From: Chitinophagaceae bacterium UBA1930
GTDB lineage: Bacteria; Bacteroidota; Bacteroidia; Chitinophagales; Chitinophagaceae
Assembly: GCA_002337145.1 (NCBI GenBank)
Contig: DDFK01000001.1
Coordinates: forward strand, 1,576,733-1,640,732
Reading direction: 5' to 3'
DNA length: 64,000 nt
Shown here: in pieces, positions 43,818-53,163 of the stretch
Numbering within the stretch: the first letter of the stretch is position 1
Layout: every line of letters begins with the position of its first letter
Translations under genes and position numbers: made by a program
The notes under the pieces: model-generated
The model's input: the letters and a program-made list of their open reading frames with translations, nothing else
Databases searched by the model: none
What the model was told of the DNA's origin: nothing

Positions 43818-44591
43818 ATGCACATGGACACAAACAAACAACCTTTGTTTATCGCCTTTTCCTCCCAAAAGGGAGGCGTAGGCAAAAGCACCTTTACCAC
43901 GCTGGTGGCAAGTCTGCTTCATTATCGGCTCGGCTATAATGTTGCCGTATTCGACTGCGATTTTCCGCAACACAGCCTTATGCAAATGAGGGCAAGGGAT
44001 ATGAGCAGCATCATGGGCAATGAGGTGTACAAAAAACTTGCTCATAAGCAATTTACGAGCATCAACAAAAAAGCCTACCCCGTCATGCAGCACCGGGCAG
44101 ACGGTGTACTGGATGCCGTAGCGCAATTCCTGCAATCGGCTACTGTTTCGGTGGACGTGGTTTTTTTCGACCTGCCGGGTACGGTCAATTCCGCAGGGAT
44201 ATTGAAAACGCTGGCAGGGATGCACCACATCTTTACGCCCATCATTGCCGACCGTGTTGTGATGGAAAGCACGCTGATTTTTACACAAGTCCTGAACGAT
44301 GTTGTCAGGAAGCAGGGCGCAACGGCTATCCAAAGCATCAACCTTTTTTGGAACCAAGTGGACGGCAGGGAAAAGTCCACATTGTACGGCGTTTATGAGG
44401 ACTTGATTAAGAAGTTAGGTATTCACCTCATGCGCACCCGTATCACGGATAGCAAGCGTTTTCGCAAAGAGGGCGAAGCCGATGCAAAAACGGTCTTCCG
44501 CTCCACTTTGCTCCCTGCCGATGAGCGGTTAATGAAAGCCTGCCGACTGGATTTGTTTATGGATGAATTTTTAAGAACCGTGAAATTGTAG
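43818..44591 (+). CDS. traA: TraA: ParA/MinD-type ATPase
   Basis: 257 residues. Deviant Walker A FSSQKGGVGKSTFTTLV at about 12-28 and VAVFDCDFPQHSLMQM give a ParA/MinD ATPase; VVFFDLPGT supplies Walker B. As the first tra gene of CTnDOT-type elements it is known as TraA. A role in positioning the transfer machinery or in segregation of the excised circle is inferred; no ParB partner is seen, though the two following DUF3408 proteins could serve as DNA-binding partners. Confidence 0.88.
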   Translation: MHMDTNKQPLFIAFSSQKGGVGKSTFTTLVASLLHYRLGYNVAVFDCDFPQHSLMQMRARDMSSIMGNEVYKKLAHKQFTSINKKAYPVMQHRADGVLDAVAQFLQSATVSVDVVFFDLPGTVNSAGILKTLAGMHHIFTPIIADRVVMESTLIFTQVLNDVVRKQGATAIQSINLFWNQVDGREKSTLYGVYEDLIKKLGIHLMRTRITDSKRFRKEGEADAKTVFRSTLLPADERLMKACRLDLFMDEFLRTVKL

Positions 44592-44595
44592 CCCT

Positions 44596-45024
44596 ATGGA
44601 TAATCAGAATAAAAAGAAAAACCAACCGGAGATAGACGAGGAATTTTTAATGAACATTATCGCCGATGGTGTGAAAAAAGAGGGCTTAACCGTACCGCCT
44701 GAACCGCCCCAAAAGCAGGAGCCGGAGAAAGTGGACAAAGAACCTGACAAGCCTGTGAGCAGGGAAAGGAACCGTACTAAAAAAGCCAGTGAAGCGGACT
44801 ACGAAAAGCTGTTTTTCAAACGAGCGGAAACCAATGCCCGTTACGGAAAATCGGTGTACATACGTCCCGATTTTCACGAAAGGCTCACCCGTATCGTGCA
44901 GGTCATCGGTGAGGACAAGATAACGATATACGCCTACCTCGATAATCTGCTGGAATACCACTTTCAGGAATTTGGCGAGGACATCATCAAAAGTTTTAAC
45001 GACAAGTATAAACCCATTATATAA
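44596..45024 (+). CDS. DUF3408 protein (TraB position)
   Basis: 142 residues. An N-terminal charged, Pro-rich segment is followed by the DUF3408 core (about 80-142): GKSVYIRPDFHERLTRIVQV and IYAYLDNLLEYHFQEFGEDI, a ribbon-helix-helix-like DNA-binding fold. It is a paralogue of the next gene, whose core matches it almost word for word. Four bases after traA. A ParB-like DNA-binding partner for TraA is possible. Confidence 0.8.
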   Translation: MDNQNKKKNQPEIDEEFLMNIIADGVKKEGLTVPPEPPQKQEPEKVDKEPDKPVSRERNRTKKASEADYEKLFFKRAETNARYGKSVYIRPDFHERLTRIVQVIGEDKITIYAYLDNLLEYHFQEFGEDIIKSFNDKYKPII

Positions 45025-45032
45025 TCATACTC

Positions 45033-45296
45033 ATGGAAAAGAACAATAAAAAGCAGGCAGGCAAACGCAGCTATGGGAGCCAGTTTTTAAAAAAGCATTC
45101 AATGAACCGCAGGGGCGATAAAGCTATTTACGTCCGCAAGGAGTACCACGAACGGCTGTCCCGTATTGTACAGGTTATTGGTAGTAGCAATATACCGTTG
45201 TATGCTTATCTCGACAATATACTCAAACACCACTTTGAGTTGTTTAGCGAAGATATTGTAGAAGATTTTTATAAAATGAACAAACCACTTTTTTAG
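45033..45296 (+). CDS. DUF3408 protein (TraC position)
   Basis: 87 residues; almost only the DUF3408 core, KAIYVRKEYHERLSRIVQVI and YAYLDNILKHHFELFSEDI, plus a basic N terminus (KKQAGKRSYGSQFLKKHS). A tandem paralogue of the preceding gene, without its acidic extension. In element nomenclature this is the traB/traC region, but the exact correspondence is uncertain, so no symbol is given. Confidence 0.75.
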   Translation: MEKNNKKQAGKRSYGSQFLKKHSMNRRGDKAIYVRKEYHERLSRIVQVIGSSNIPLYAYLDNILKHHFELFSEDIVEDFYKMNKPLF

Positions 45297-45298
45297 TC

Positions 45299-45937
45299 AT
45301 GGAAATTATAATCGTTATCTGTTTGCTCATTGTCATTGTGCTGTTAGCCAAAGACAAAATCATCATTAAAAAAGTGGTGAAAGGCAAGCCTGAACAATCA
45401 ACGGTAAAACAAGATTTACCGGAAATAGTGGGCAGACCAAAGCCCGTAGAACGACACGTAGTGCCAACTACTGCCACTAAACGCCAAAAAGAAGAACCCG
45501 AAGAAATACCTGATAATTTTGAAACAGAAACCCACGAGACAGGTTTTGCGAGGGAAATTCCGCCGGAGGAATTGGATGATGTTTTTGGGAGTGAACCTGT
45601 TTCCGATTTTGAGAACGAGGACGAGGAATGGGAAGAACAGGGATTACCGAACAGCGACAATGGGTTTGCCACAGGGGTTACCTACGAGGAACTAACAACC
45701 GTGGGGGCATTGCTTCAGAAAGATATACTGGAGCCTGCCTCTCAACAAAAAGCGGTGGATATAGTTCAGCGAATGCAGGGAACCGAATTGTTTAGTCTGC
45801 TCGAAAACTCCATAGAGGGGGCTTCTCGAAAGATTGCGGAGCTGCTGGATAAAAGCCTCCCTGCCGGAGCGGATTTCAGTTCTTCCGATGAGCGGAAAAG
45901 TGATGTGGGTGATTTTGACATTGGGGAGTTTGTCTGA
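45299..45937 (+). CDS. TraD-like conjugation protein
   Basis: 212 residues. A single N-terminal membrane helix (IIIVICLLIVIVLLA) is followed by a long acidic, Pro/Glu-rich cytoplasmic region and a C-terminal helical part with GVTYEELTTVGALLQKD and IVQRMQGTELFSLLEN. It sits where CTnDOT-type elements have traD. No catalytic motif; likely a scaffold of the cytoplasmic base. The stop of the previous gene is two bases before its start. Confidence 0.7.
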   Translation: MEIIIVICLLIVIVLLAKDKIIIKKVVKGKPEQSTVKQDLPEIVGRPKPVERHVVPTTATKRQKEEPEEIPDNFETETHETGFAREIPPEELDDVFGSEPVSDFENEDEEWEEQGLPNSDNGFATGVTYEELTTVGALLQKDILEPASQQKAVDIVQRMQGTELFSLLENSIEGASRKIAELLDKSLPAGADFSSSDERKSDVGDFDIGEFV

Positions 45938-45994
45938 AAAGACAGCTTCCCTATGTCTTTTTAAGAGCAAAGAAATTTTTAAAATATTGCAGCT

Positions 45995-46774
45995 ATGATT
46001 AAATCGAAGAACGACCCTGATTATACATTCGAGGAATACAACGGATATACAATAGCCAGCCATAAAAACAATGTTCCTGAAAGGGACATTAATAATCTCA
46101 TAATTGTGTATCGTACAGATGATTTTCCCAATTATGGTTTTATTATAGGGCTTGACGACAGCAAATTATCCGGGCGAAGAAAATCAGTGCCTAACAACAT
46201 GGAAGATGCGAGGAACTATATTGATTGGGTGGTAGAAGCCCGTCAGGAAAAGGCTGCCATAAAACCGAAAGAAATCACAGTTGACCCCAAAGACTATGAT
46301 TTGCGTGTAAATAAAGGAATGTTGCCCACACTGGATATTAAGGGGCAAACTTTCTATGTGGATTTACAAATGGATAAGCTACGACCTAAAGATGATTTTC
46401 TTTCCAATGGCATTGTGTTCTCGGACATCGAACTTTATTACGACTTAGACAAAAGAGCCTATACTATTCCCTACAATCCTAAAACACACGAATTTCAGGA
46501 ACCTGATTACATGAATATAAAAGAGTTTCCCAAAGATTTAATTGCTGTCGAATTTCCATCCGAAAGATTACTGGACAGAATAGGCTGGAACAGGAAATAT
46601 GGGTTTGACCTTACGCACGGGCTGGATAAGAGCGGCTTGCAATTAAAATTTACAGCAAAAGAAATTCCGTGGCAACAAACCTTTCTTGCTGGTCTGATTA
46701 AGAGTAACCTTAATGCTGAAAACAAGCAAAAAGAAGCACCAAAGAACAGTACAAGAAAAGGGCGCAAAATGTGA
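45995..46774 (+). CDS. Unrecognised protein of the early tra operon
   Basis: 259 residues, soluble, no signal or membrane segment. It has FEEYNGYTIASHKNNVPERD, SVPNNMEDARNYIDWVVEA and a middle part MLPTLDIKGQTFYVDLQMDK; the C terminus is basic (KNSTRKGRKM). I recognise no family with a known role. Sequence style (FYVDLQMDKLRPKDDF) recalls the cargo-like antirestriction or DUF3945-type proteins of these elements, but this is weak. A rho-independent terminator directly follows, so it is the last gene of the first tra transcript. Confidence 0.65.
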   Translation: MIKSKNDPDYTFEEYNGYTIASHKNNVPERDINNLIIVYRTDDFPNYGFIIGLDDSKLSGRRKSVPNNMEDARNYIDWVVEARQEKAAIKPKEITVDPKDYDLRVNKGMLPTLDIKGQTFYVDLQMDKLRPKDDFLSNGIVFSDIELYYDLDKRAYTIPYNPKTHEFQEPDYMNIKEFPKDLIAVEFPSERLLDRIGWNRKYGFDLTHGLDKSGLQLKFTAKEIPWQQTFLAGLIKSNLNAENKQKEAPKNSTRKGRKM

Positions 46775-46794
46775 TACGCCAATCAAATTTATAG

Positions 46795-46827
46795 AACGTC
46801 AAAACGGTTTTGTTTTGGCGTTTTTTT
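46795..46827 (+). terminator. Terminator inside the tra region
   Basis: AACGTCAAAAC pairs with GTTTTGGCGTT (one G-T pair) around a six-base loop, followed by seven T residues. It splits the tra genes into a traA-side transcript and a traE-onward transcript. About 95 bases downstream, a TTG and a CACTTTTG box (17 bases apart, near 46895-46925) could start the second transcript. Confidence 0.75.
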
Positions 46828-46974
46828 ATGCCCTGAAACAAGATTACAACGCCACTTACTGCCAAGTAATTCCACTGAAAGACACATCGTTATTGTGCCT
46901 TGTTTTTCCTGACACTTTTGTTCCGAAAGCCCGCAATGAGGCGGGAAAATGTAACAAAATAATTCATTCAGATT

Positions 46975-47280
46975 ATGGAAAAACAAAGCAAAAAAGTGTT
47001 GCTGACAGGCGCCCTGCTGCTGTCGGCATTTGGTGTGTTCGCACAAGGGAACGGCTCGGCTGGTATTACCGAAGCTACGCAAATGGTAACCTCTTATTTC
47101 GACCCCGCAACCAAATTAATCTATGCGATTGGTGCGGTCGTGGGGTTAATCGGAGGCGTAAAGGTTTACAACAAATTCAGTTCCGGCGACCCTGACACAA
47201 GCAAGACAGCGGCATCGTGGTTTGGTGCGTGTATCTTCTTAATTGTTGCCGCTACTATTCTCCGTTCATTCTTCCTGTAA
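46975..47280 (+). CDS. traE: TraE (DUF4134), VirB2-like
   Basis: 101 residues. A signal peptide (VLLTGALLLSAFGVFAQ) is followed by two hydrophobic helices separated by FSSGDPDTSKTAASWFGA. DUF4134 with two helices after a signal is the VirB2/pilin-like component of Bacteroidota type IV secretion. A CCCGC/GCGGG hairpin lies in the 30 bases before the start. First gene after the internal terminator. Confidence 0.88.
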   Translation: MEKQSKKVLLTGALLLSAFGVFAQGNGSAGITEATQMVTSYFDPATKLIYAIGAVVGLIGGVKVYNKFSSGDPDTSKTAASWFGACIFLIVAATILRSFFL

Positions 47281-47291
47281 ACCGATGCCCT

Positions 47292-47624
47292 ATGAGTAAT
47301 TACAACATTAATAAAGGCATTGGAAGAACGGTCGAGTTCAAAGGGCTAAAGGCGCAATACCTGTTCATTTTTGCGGGTGGCTTGCTCGGTGTGCTTATCC
47401 TCGTAATGGTCATGTACATGGCAGGCGTAAACTCTTACGTGTGCCTGTTCATCGGGGCTGGCGGGGCATCGCTCATCGTGTGGAAAACATTCGCATTGAA
47501 TGGCAAGTACGGCGAACACGGATTGATGAAAGTCGGAGCAAGAAAAAGGCATCCGAAGTATATCATCTGCCGCAGGTCTGTACACCGCTATTTGAAGTTC
47601 ACCCCTAAATCCAATGCCCTATGA
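47292..47624 (+). CDS. traF: TraF (DUF4133), VirB3-like
   Basis: 110 residues from ATG 47292. NINKGIGRTVEFKGLKAQYL is the DUF4133 start, followed by two adjacent membrane helices (about 28-65) and a cytoplasmic basic tail. VirB3-like partner of the TraG ATPase. The stop overlaps the traG start (ATGA). Confidence 0.87.
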   Translation: MSNYNINKGIGRTVEFKGLKAQYLFIFAGGLLGVLILVMVMYMAGVNSYVCLFIGAGGASLIVWKTFALNGKYGEHGLMKVGARKRHPKYIICRRSVHRYLKFTPKSNAL

Positions 47625-50128
47625 GAAACACAGGAAAAGCCACAACGCTGGAAAGCAAGTTTCCATTACTGGCGGTGGAACACAACTGCATCATTTCAAA
47701 AGATGCAGATATTACCGCTTGCTTTCGTGTACACCTGCCGGAACTGTTCACAGTAGCATCGCCTGAATATGATGCCATTCATTCGGCATGGCATAAGGCT
47801 ATCAAAACCTTACCGGATTATTCCATCATCCACAAACAGGATTGGTTTATCAAAGAAAGTTACGCACCTGATATTGCACAGGACGGATTGAGTTTTCTTG
47901 CAAAGTCCTATCAGCAGCATTTCAACGAGCGACCTTTCTTAAACCATTACTGTTACCTGTTCCTCACCAAGACCACCAAAGACCGGATGCGGATGCAAAG
48001 CAACTTTAGTTCGCTTTGTAAGGGCGTGCTAATCCCGAAAGAAATAAGGGATAAAGAAGCCGTGCGCAGGTTCATGGAGGCGGTAGCGCAGTTTGAGCGG
48101 ATAATGAACGATAGCGGTTTTGTGAAACTGGAACGTCTTACCGAAGATGACATTATCGGTACAGGCGACACGCAGGGTTTGCTGGAACAATACCTAACCC
48201 TGTCAAGGGAAACGGGAACTCCTATGCAGGATATAGCATTGGGAAGTGAGGACGTGCGTATCGGCAACAAACGGTTGTGCCTGCATACGCTTTCGGACAC
48301 GGACGATTTGCCCGGAACGGTATCGGCAAATACGAGGTATGAAAAGCTATCTACCGATAGAAGCGATTGCCTTTTGTCCTTTGCTGCTCCGGTAGGTCTG
48401 CTCCTTAGCTGCAATCACATTTACAATCAGTATTTGTTTTTGGATAACAGCGATGAGAACCTGCGCAAGTTTGAAAAGTCCGCACGCAATATGCACTCGC
48501 TGGCAAGGTACAGCCGGGCTAATCAGATTAACAAAGAGTGGATAGAAAACTACCTGAACGAAGCGCATAGTTTCGGGCTGTCTTCTATCCGTGCGCACTT
48601 CAACGTTATGGCGTGGTCGGATGACCCGCACGAGTTAAAACAGCTAAAGAACGATACAGGTAGTGCGCTGGCTTTAATGGAATGCAAGCCACGCCACAAT
48701 ACTGTGGACGTTGCCACGCTGTATTGGGCAGCCATGCCGGGCAATGCGGGCGACTTTCCGAGTGAAGAAAGTTTTTACACGTTCATAGAACCTGCATTAT
48801 GCTTCTTTACGGAGGAAACCAACTATCAAAGTTCGCCCTCACCGTTCGGTATCAAAATGGCGGACAGGCTTACGGGCAAGCCCATTCATTTGGACATATC
48901 GGATTTGCCTATGAAAAAAGGTATTATCACGAACCGCAACAAGTTCATCTTGGGGCCATCAGGTTCGGGTAAATCTTTTTTCACCAATCACATGGTTAGG
49001 CAATACTACGAACAGGGCGCACACGTCCTGCTCGTAGATACGGGTAACTCGTATCAGGGATTGTGCGAACTGATTAAGGGCAAGACCAAAGGTGAAGACG
49101 GTGTTTACTTCACCTATACCGAAGACAACCCCATCGCCTTTAACCCGTTCTACACGGACGATGGCGTATTTGATATTGAAAAAAGGGAAAGTATCAAAAC
49201 GCTTATCCTCACCCTTTGGAAACGGGACGATGAGCCGCCCAAACGCTCCGAAGAAGTGGCGTTGTCCAACGCTGTGTCGGGTTATATCGAACACATCAAA
49301 AAGGATGATACCTATCCCTCGTTCAATGGTTTTTATGACTACGTGCAAGGCGATTACCGCAAGGTATTGGAGGAAAAGCAGGTAAGGGAAAAAGACTTTG
49401 ATATTGCCAATTTCCTGAACGTGCTGGAACCTTATTACAAGGGCGGGGAATACGATTATTTGTTGAACTCCAACAAGCAATTAGACCTGCTTTCCAAACG
49501 CTTTATAGTCTTTGAAATTGATGCGATAAAAGACCACAAAATTTTATTTCCCATAGTCACGATTATCATTATGGAGGTCTTCATCAACAAGATGCGCAGG
49601 CTCAAAGGCGTGCGTAAACTGATACTGATTGAAGAAGCGTGGAAGGCGATAGCCAAAGAGGGCATGGCAGAATACATCAAGTATTTGTTCAAAACCGTCC
49701 GCAAATTCTTTGGCGAGGCGATAGTCGTAACGCAGGAGGTGGACGACATTATCCAGTCGCCCATTGTCAAAGAAAGTATCATCAACAACAGCGATTGCAA
49801 AATCCTCTTAGACCAGCGTAAGTACATGAACAAGTTTGACGACATCCAAGCGATGTTGGGGCTTACGGACAAAGAGAAAGGGCAGGTACTTTCCATCAAC
49901 ATGAACAATGACCCAAGCCGCCTTTATAAAGAGGTTTGGATTGGGTTGGGTGGCACGCACTCCGCTGTATATGCTACCGAGGTTTCTCTCGAAGAATATT
50001 TAGCCTATACCACCGAAGAAACCGAAAAACTGGAAGTGATGCAGCTTGCTCACGAGCTGGGCGGCAATGTGGAGCAAGCCATTAAGCGCATCGCACTCCA
50101 AAGGCGTGAAAAATCTAATAGTTATTAA
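47621..50128 (+). CDS. traG: TraG: VirB4-type conjugation ATPase
   Basis: 835 residues. Walker A FILGPSGSGKSFFTNH near 445 and Walker B KLILIEEAWKAIAKEG near 667, with VVTQEVDDI after it. It is the VirB4 motor that drives pilus/channel assembly. Domain order and length match TraG of CTnDOT; it should not be confused with the coupling protein at 39217. Translationally coupled to traF. Confidence 0.93.
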   Translation: MRNTGKATTLESKFPLLAVEHNCIISKDADITACFRVHLPELFTVASPEYDAIHSAWHKAIKTLPDYSIIHKQDWFIKESYAPDIAQDGLSFLAKSYQQHFNERPFLNHYCYLFLTKTTKDRMRMQSNFSSLCKGVLIPKEIRDKEAVRRFMEAVAQFERIMNDSGFVKLERLTEDDIIGTGDTQGLLEQYLTLSRETGTPMQDIALGSEDVRIGNKRLCLHTLSDTDDLPGTVSANTRYEKLSTDRSDCLLSFAAPVGLLLSCNHIYNQYLFLDNSDENLRKFEKSARNMHSLARYSRANQINKEWIENYLNEAHSFGLSSIRAHFNVMAWSDDPHELKQLKNDTGSALALMECKPRHNTVDVATLYWAAMPGNAGDFPSEESFYTFIEPALCFFTEETNYQSSPSPFGIKMADRLTGKPIHLDISDLPMKKGIITNRNKFILGPSGSGKSFFTNHMVRQYYEQGAHVLLVDTGNSYQGLCELIKGKTKGEDGVYFTYTEDNPIAFNPFYTDDGVFDIEKRESIKTLILTLWKRDDEPPKRSEEVALSNAVSGYIEHIKKDDTYPSFNGFYDYVQGDYRKVLEEKQVREKDFDIANFLNVLEPYYKGGEYDYLLNSNKQLDLLSKRFIVFEIDAIKDHKILFPIVTIIIMEVFINKMRRLKGVRKLILIEEAWKAIAKEGMAEYIKYLFKTVRKFFGEAIVVTQEVDDIIQSPIVKESIINNSDCKILLDQRKYMNKFDDIQAMLGLTDKEKGQVLSINMNNDPSRLYKEVWIGLGGTHSAVYATEVSLEEYLAYTTEETEKLEVMQLAHELGGNVEQAIKRIALQRREKSNSY

Positions 50129-50148
50129 TCATTTAAAAATCAGAAACA

Positions 50149-50781
50149 ATGAAAAAAGCAATGTTACTGGTGCTAACGGCATTTATGCTTGCCGCAGCAC
50201 CATCCGCTAAAGCGCAGTTTGTAGTTACTGACCCCGGAAATCTTATTTCAGGTATTCTCAATAGTGCAAACGAAATCGTACAAACGTCCTCCACTGTGAG
50301 CAACGTGGTTAAGAATTTCAATGAGGTGAAAAAAGTGTATGACCAAGGCAAAGAGTATTATGACAAACTCAAAGCGGTCAACAACCTTGTGAAAGATGCC
50401 CGTAAGGTACAGCAAACCGTTTTGCTGGTGGGCGATGTGTCCGAAATGTATGTAAAGAATTTCGGCAAGATGATGAACGACCCCAATTTCTCCCCGCAGG
50501 AATTGTCGGCGATTGCCAACGGTTATTCTACGCTCCTGAACGAAAGTACCGAGCTATTGAAAGAACTCAAACAGATTGTTACCAATACCGGGCTTTCACT
50601 GAACGACAAAGAGCGTATGGATGTGATAGATAAGGTGTACAACGAGGTAAAGGACTATCACAACCTTGTGCGCTACTATACCAATAAAAATATCTCTGTA
50701 AGCATTTTGAGGGCTAAAAAGAAGAACGATACCAAACGAGTATTGGAATTGTACGGAACCGCAGAACAAAAATATTGGTAA
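50149..50781 (+). CDS. traI: TraI (DUF4141), VirB5-like
   Basis: 210 residues with a signal peptide (MLLVLTAFMLAAAPSAKAQ). The mature protein is mainly helical, with VTDPGNLISGILNSANEIVQ and a long heptad-like middle. It is the periplasmic DUF4141 protein of the element, placed between TraG and TraJ as in CTnDOT (where a traH gene may intervene; none is seen here). Confidence 0.83.
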   Translation: MKKAMLLVLTAFMLAAAPSAKAQFVVTDPGNLISGILNSANEIVQTSSTVSNVVKNFNEVKKVYDQGKEYYDKLKAVNNLVKDARKVQQTVLLVGDVSEMYVKNFGKMMNDPNFSPQELSAIANGYSTLLNESTELLKELKQIVTNTGLSLNDKERMDVIDKVYNEVKDYHNLVRYYTNKNISVSILRAKKKNDTKRVLELYGTAEQKYW

Positions 50782-50784
50782 GCT

Positions 50785-51783
50785 ATGGAATGGAATAATC
50801 TTCATGAAATGCTGCGCAGCCTGTATGACGAAATGATGCCGTTAACGGCAGATATGGCTGCGATAGCAAAAGGTATCGCCGGGTTGGGCGCACTGTTTTA
50901 TGTTGCCCTAAAGGTCTGGCAGGCGTTGAGCCGTGCGGAGCCGATAGACGTATTTCCTTTGCTCCGTCCGTTCGCCATCGGGCTTTGTATCATGTTCTTT
51001 CCGACAATGGTTTTGGGTACTATCAATGCGGTAATGTCGCCCGTGGTGAAAGGTACGCACGGGATGCTCGAAGACCAGGTGCTTGACCTCAACAAGCTGC
51101 AAGAGCAAAAGGACAAGCTGGAATACGAAGCCATGATACGCAATCCCGAAACGGCTTACCTCGTAAGCGATGAGGAATTTGATAAGAAGCTGGACGAATT
51201 GGGATGGTCGCCGTCCGATTTGGCAACCATGTCGGGCATGTACCTCGACAGGCAAGCCTATAAGATAGAGAAAGCCATAAAGGAGTGGTTTCGCAACCTG
51301 CTGGAAATACTCTTTCAGGCGGCGGCATTGGTCATAGATACGATACGGACGTTCTTCCTTATCGTGCTGTCTATATTGGGGCCGATAGCCTTTGCCATAA
51401 GCGTATGGGACGGTTTTCAGTCCACGCTGACGCAATGGCTGACCCGATATATCAGCGTTTACCTGTGGCTGCCCATTTCGGATATGTTCAGTTCCATACT
51501 GGCAAAAATCCAATCGCTCATACTGGAACGGGATATTGCAATGCTCGCCGACCCCACGTATATCCCTGACACTTCCAATACCGTGTATATCATTTTCATG
51601 CTGATTGGCATAGTGGGGTATTTCACTATTCCTACCGTGGCTGGATGGGTAATACAGGCAGGTGGTGCAGGAAACTTTATGCGCAACGTAAACTCTACGG
51701 CATCAAAAACCGGAAACCTTGCCGGAGCCGGAACCGGAGCCGCAGTAGGCAACATCGGCGGCAGACTATTGAACAAAAAATAA
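50785..51783 (+). CDS. traJ: TraJ, VirB6-like membrane protein
   Basis: 332 residues with several hydrophobic helices, for example IAGLGALFYVALKVWQAL, PFAIGLCIMFFPTMVLG and TFFLIVLSILGPIAFAIS. It is the polytopic inner-membrane channel component. A Gly/Ala-rich tail (AGAGTGAAVGNIGG) ends it. Three bases after traI. Confidence 0.88.
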   Translation: MEWNNLHEMLRSLYDEMMPLTADMAAIAKGIAGLGALFYVALKVWQALSRAEPIDVFPLLRPFAIGLCIMFFPTMVLGTINAVMSPVVKGTHGMLEDQVLDLNKLQEQKDKLEYEAMIRNPETAYLVSDEEFDKKLDELGWSPSDLATMSGMYLDRQAYKIEKAIKEWFRNLLEILFQAAALVIDTIRTFFLIVLSILGPIAFAISVWDGFQSTLTQWLTRYISVYLWLPISDMFSSILAKIQSLILERDIAMLADPTYIPDTSNTVYIIFMLIGIVGYFTIPTVAGWVIQAGGAGNFMRNVNSTASKTGNLAGAGTGAAVGNIGGRLLNKK

Positions 51784-51794
51784 TCATCGTAAAA

Positions 51795-52418
51795 ATGGAA
51801 TTTAAGACTTTAAGAAACATCGAAAACAGTTTTAGACAGATAAGACTGTATGCTATTGTCTTTGCCGTTCTCTGCATCAGCGTGGTGGGATATGCCGTAT
51901 GGCAGTCCTACCGCTTTGCGGAGTTACAAAGGCAAAAGGTTTATGTACTGGACAATGGTAAATCATTAATGCTTGCCTTAGCACAAGATGCCAGCATTAA
52001 CAGACCTGTGGAAGCCCGTGAACACGTGAGGCGTTTCCACGAATTGTTTTTCACCCTTGCACCGGATAAAAATGCTATCGAAAGCAATATGAAGCGGGCT
52101 TTTAATCTTGCTGATAAATCGGCTTTTGATTACTACAAAGACTTATCGGAAAAGGGCTATTACAACCGTATCATTTCGGGCAACGTGCAACAGCGCATTG
52201 AGGTAGATAGTGTGGTTTGCAATTTTGATAACTACCCCTATGCGGTGCGTACCTACGCCAAACAATTTATTATCCGCTCAAGCAATGTTACAAGGCGCAG
52301 CCTGATAACCTCCTGCTATCTCGTGAACTCCGTCCGCTCGGACAATAACCCGCAGGGCTTTAACATCGAAAAATTTGCCGTGCTGGAAAATAAAGACGTG
52401 GAGGTCATAGAACGCTAA
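51795..52418 (+). CDS. traK: TraK, VirB8-like
   Basis: 207 residues from ATG 51795. One N-terminal membrane helix (YAIVFAVLCISVVGYAVW) and a periplasmic domain with EHVRRFHELFFTLAPDKNAI and NRIISGNVQQRIEVDSV, the VirB8-like fold of the family. The preceding traJ gene ends 11 bases earlier. Confidence 0.88.
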   Translation: MEFKTLRNIENSFRQIRLYAIVFAVLCISVVGYAVWQSYRFAELQRQKVYVLDNGKSLMLALAQDASINRPVEAREHVRRFHELFFTLAPDKNAIESNMKRAFNLADKSAFDYYKDLSEKGYYNRIISGNVQQRIEVDSVVCNFDNYPYAVRTYAKQFIIRSSNVTRRSLITSCYLVNSVRSDNNPQGFNIEKFAVLENKDVEVIER

Positions 52419-52428
52419 AATCAATTTT

Positions 52429-52854
52429 ATGGAAGCATTATCAGATTTAAACACGTTTGCCAAAATCCTTACCGACAAAGGATATAACGGCTATTTCCAT
52501 ACGCAGGGTGCGTATGCCGGAAAACTCAAAGACAGCATAGGCGAATACCTCGAAAGCTGCCAGAAAGGTACGGAGGGCGCAGTTAAGCCTGAACTGCTGG
52601 TTACGGGCTATCTGCAATGGGCTGGTGAAGACAAACCCCGTGTGGAATGCAGTATGTGGGTCAAGTGCGTGAACGGAAAATTTTTCCTTTCCAAAATGGA
52701 GGTTGCACGAAAAGACCAATACGGGCAACTACTGAAACAATCGGAACTGACAAACCTGTCCGTGGTTACTGCGCCCAAAGTAAGGGAAGCTATCGCTATG
52801 GTCAGCGATGCGCCTGCGCAAAAGGCAGTCCGTTCAAACAGGCGTTTCAGGTAG
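52429..52854 (+). CDS. Conserved protein between traK and traL, unrecognised
   Basis: 141 residues, no signal or membrane segment. It begins MEALSDLNTFAKILTDKGYN and has MWVKCVNGKFFLSKMEVARK in the middle, with a basic end (KAVRSNRRFR). Its place within the core operon suggests a conserved accessory; a cytoplasmic role is expected. I do not know a family function. Confidence 0.7.
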   Translation: MEALSDLNTFAKILTDKGYNGYFHTQGAYAGKLKDSIGEYLESCQKGTEGAVKPELLVTGYLQWAGEDKPRVECSMWVKCVNGKFFLSKMEVARKDQYGQLLKQSELTNLSVVTAPKVREAIAMVSDAPAQKAVRSNRRFR

Positions 52855-52878
52855 GCAATAACGGAAAATAGTCAAGGT

Positions 52879-53163
52879 ATGAAAAATTTAAGAACAGCAA
52901 TCAGTAATTGGTTTGACAGGCTCGGTGACAGGTGGCGGGCGTTGCCTGTTAAAAAACAGCACCGCTATACGCTGTTGCTTTTTGCGGGCTATGCGCTGTT
53001 GTCCGTTGTGGTACTATTGAAAGTATGCTATGATGTAGCACAGTCCAACAATGCAATAACGATAGAGCATATCGAAAACCCAATTATCAAGCAAAAAAAG
53101 TCCCCGGTATCTCCGCAGGACAGTATAACAACAATCTTAAAAAATCAATTGTATGAAAGATAA
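52879..53163 (+). CDS. traL: TraL-like small membrane protein
   Basis: 94 residues with one hydrophobic helix (HRYTLLLFAGYALLSVVVLL) after a basic start, and a periplasmic tail. Matches the short single-helix TraL of CTnDOT-like operons by size and place. It overlaps the start of traM by 11 bases. Confidence 0.75.
   Translation: MKNLRTAISNWFDRLGDRWRALPVKKQHRYTLLLFAGYALLSVVVLLKVCYDVAQSNNAITIEHIENPIIKQKKSPVSPQDSITTILKNQLYER

Noticed and set aside
43400..43900. A minus-strand open frame of 166 codons opposite the traA leader
   Set aside because: The translation is repetitive Tyr/Leu/Cys/Ser low complexity, it overlaps traA, and it arises from the stop-poor composition of the low-complexity DNA.
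39217..50128. Annotating both large ATPases as TraG
   Set aside because: The protein at 39217 is a VirD4-type coupling protein next to mob genes; the protein at 47621 is the VirB4-type TraG of the tra operon.
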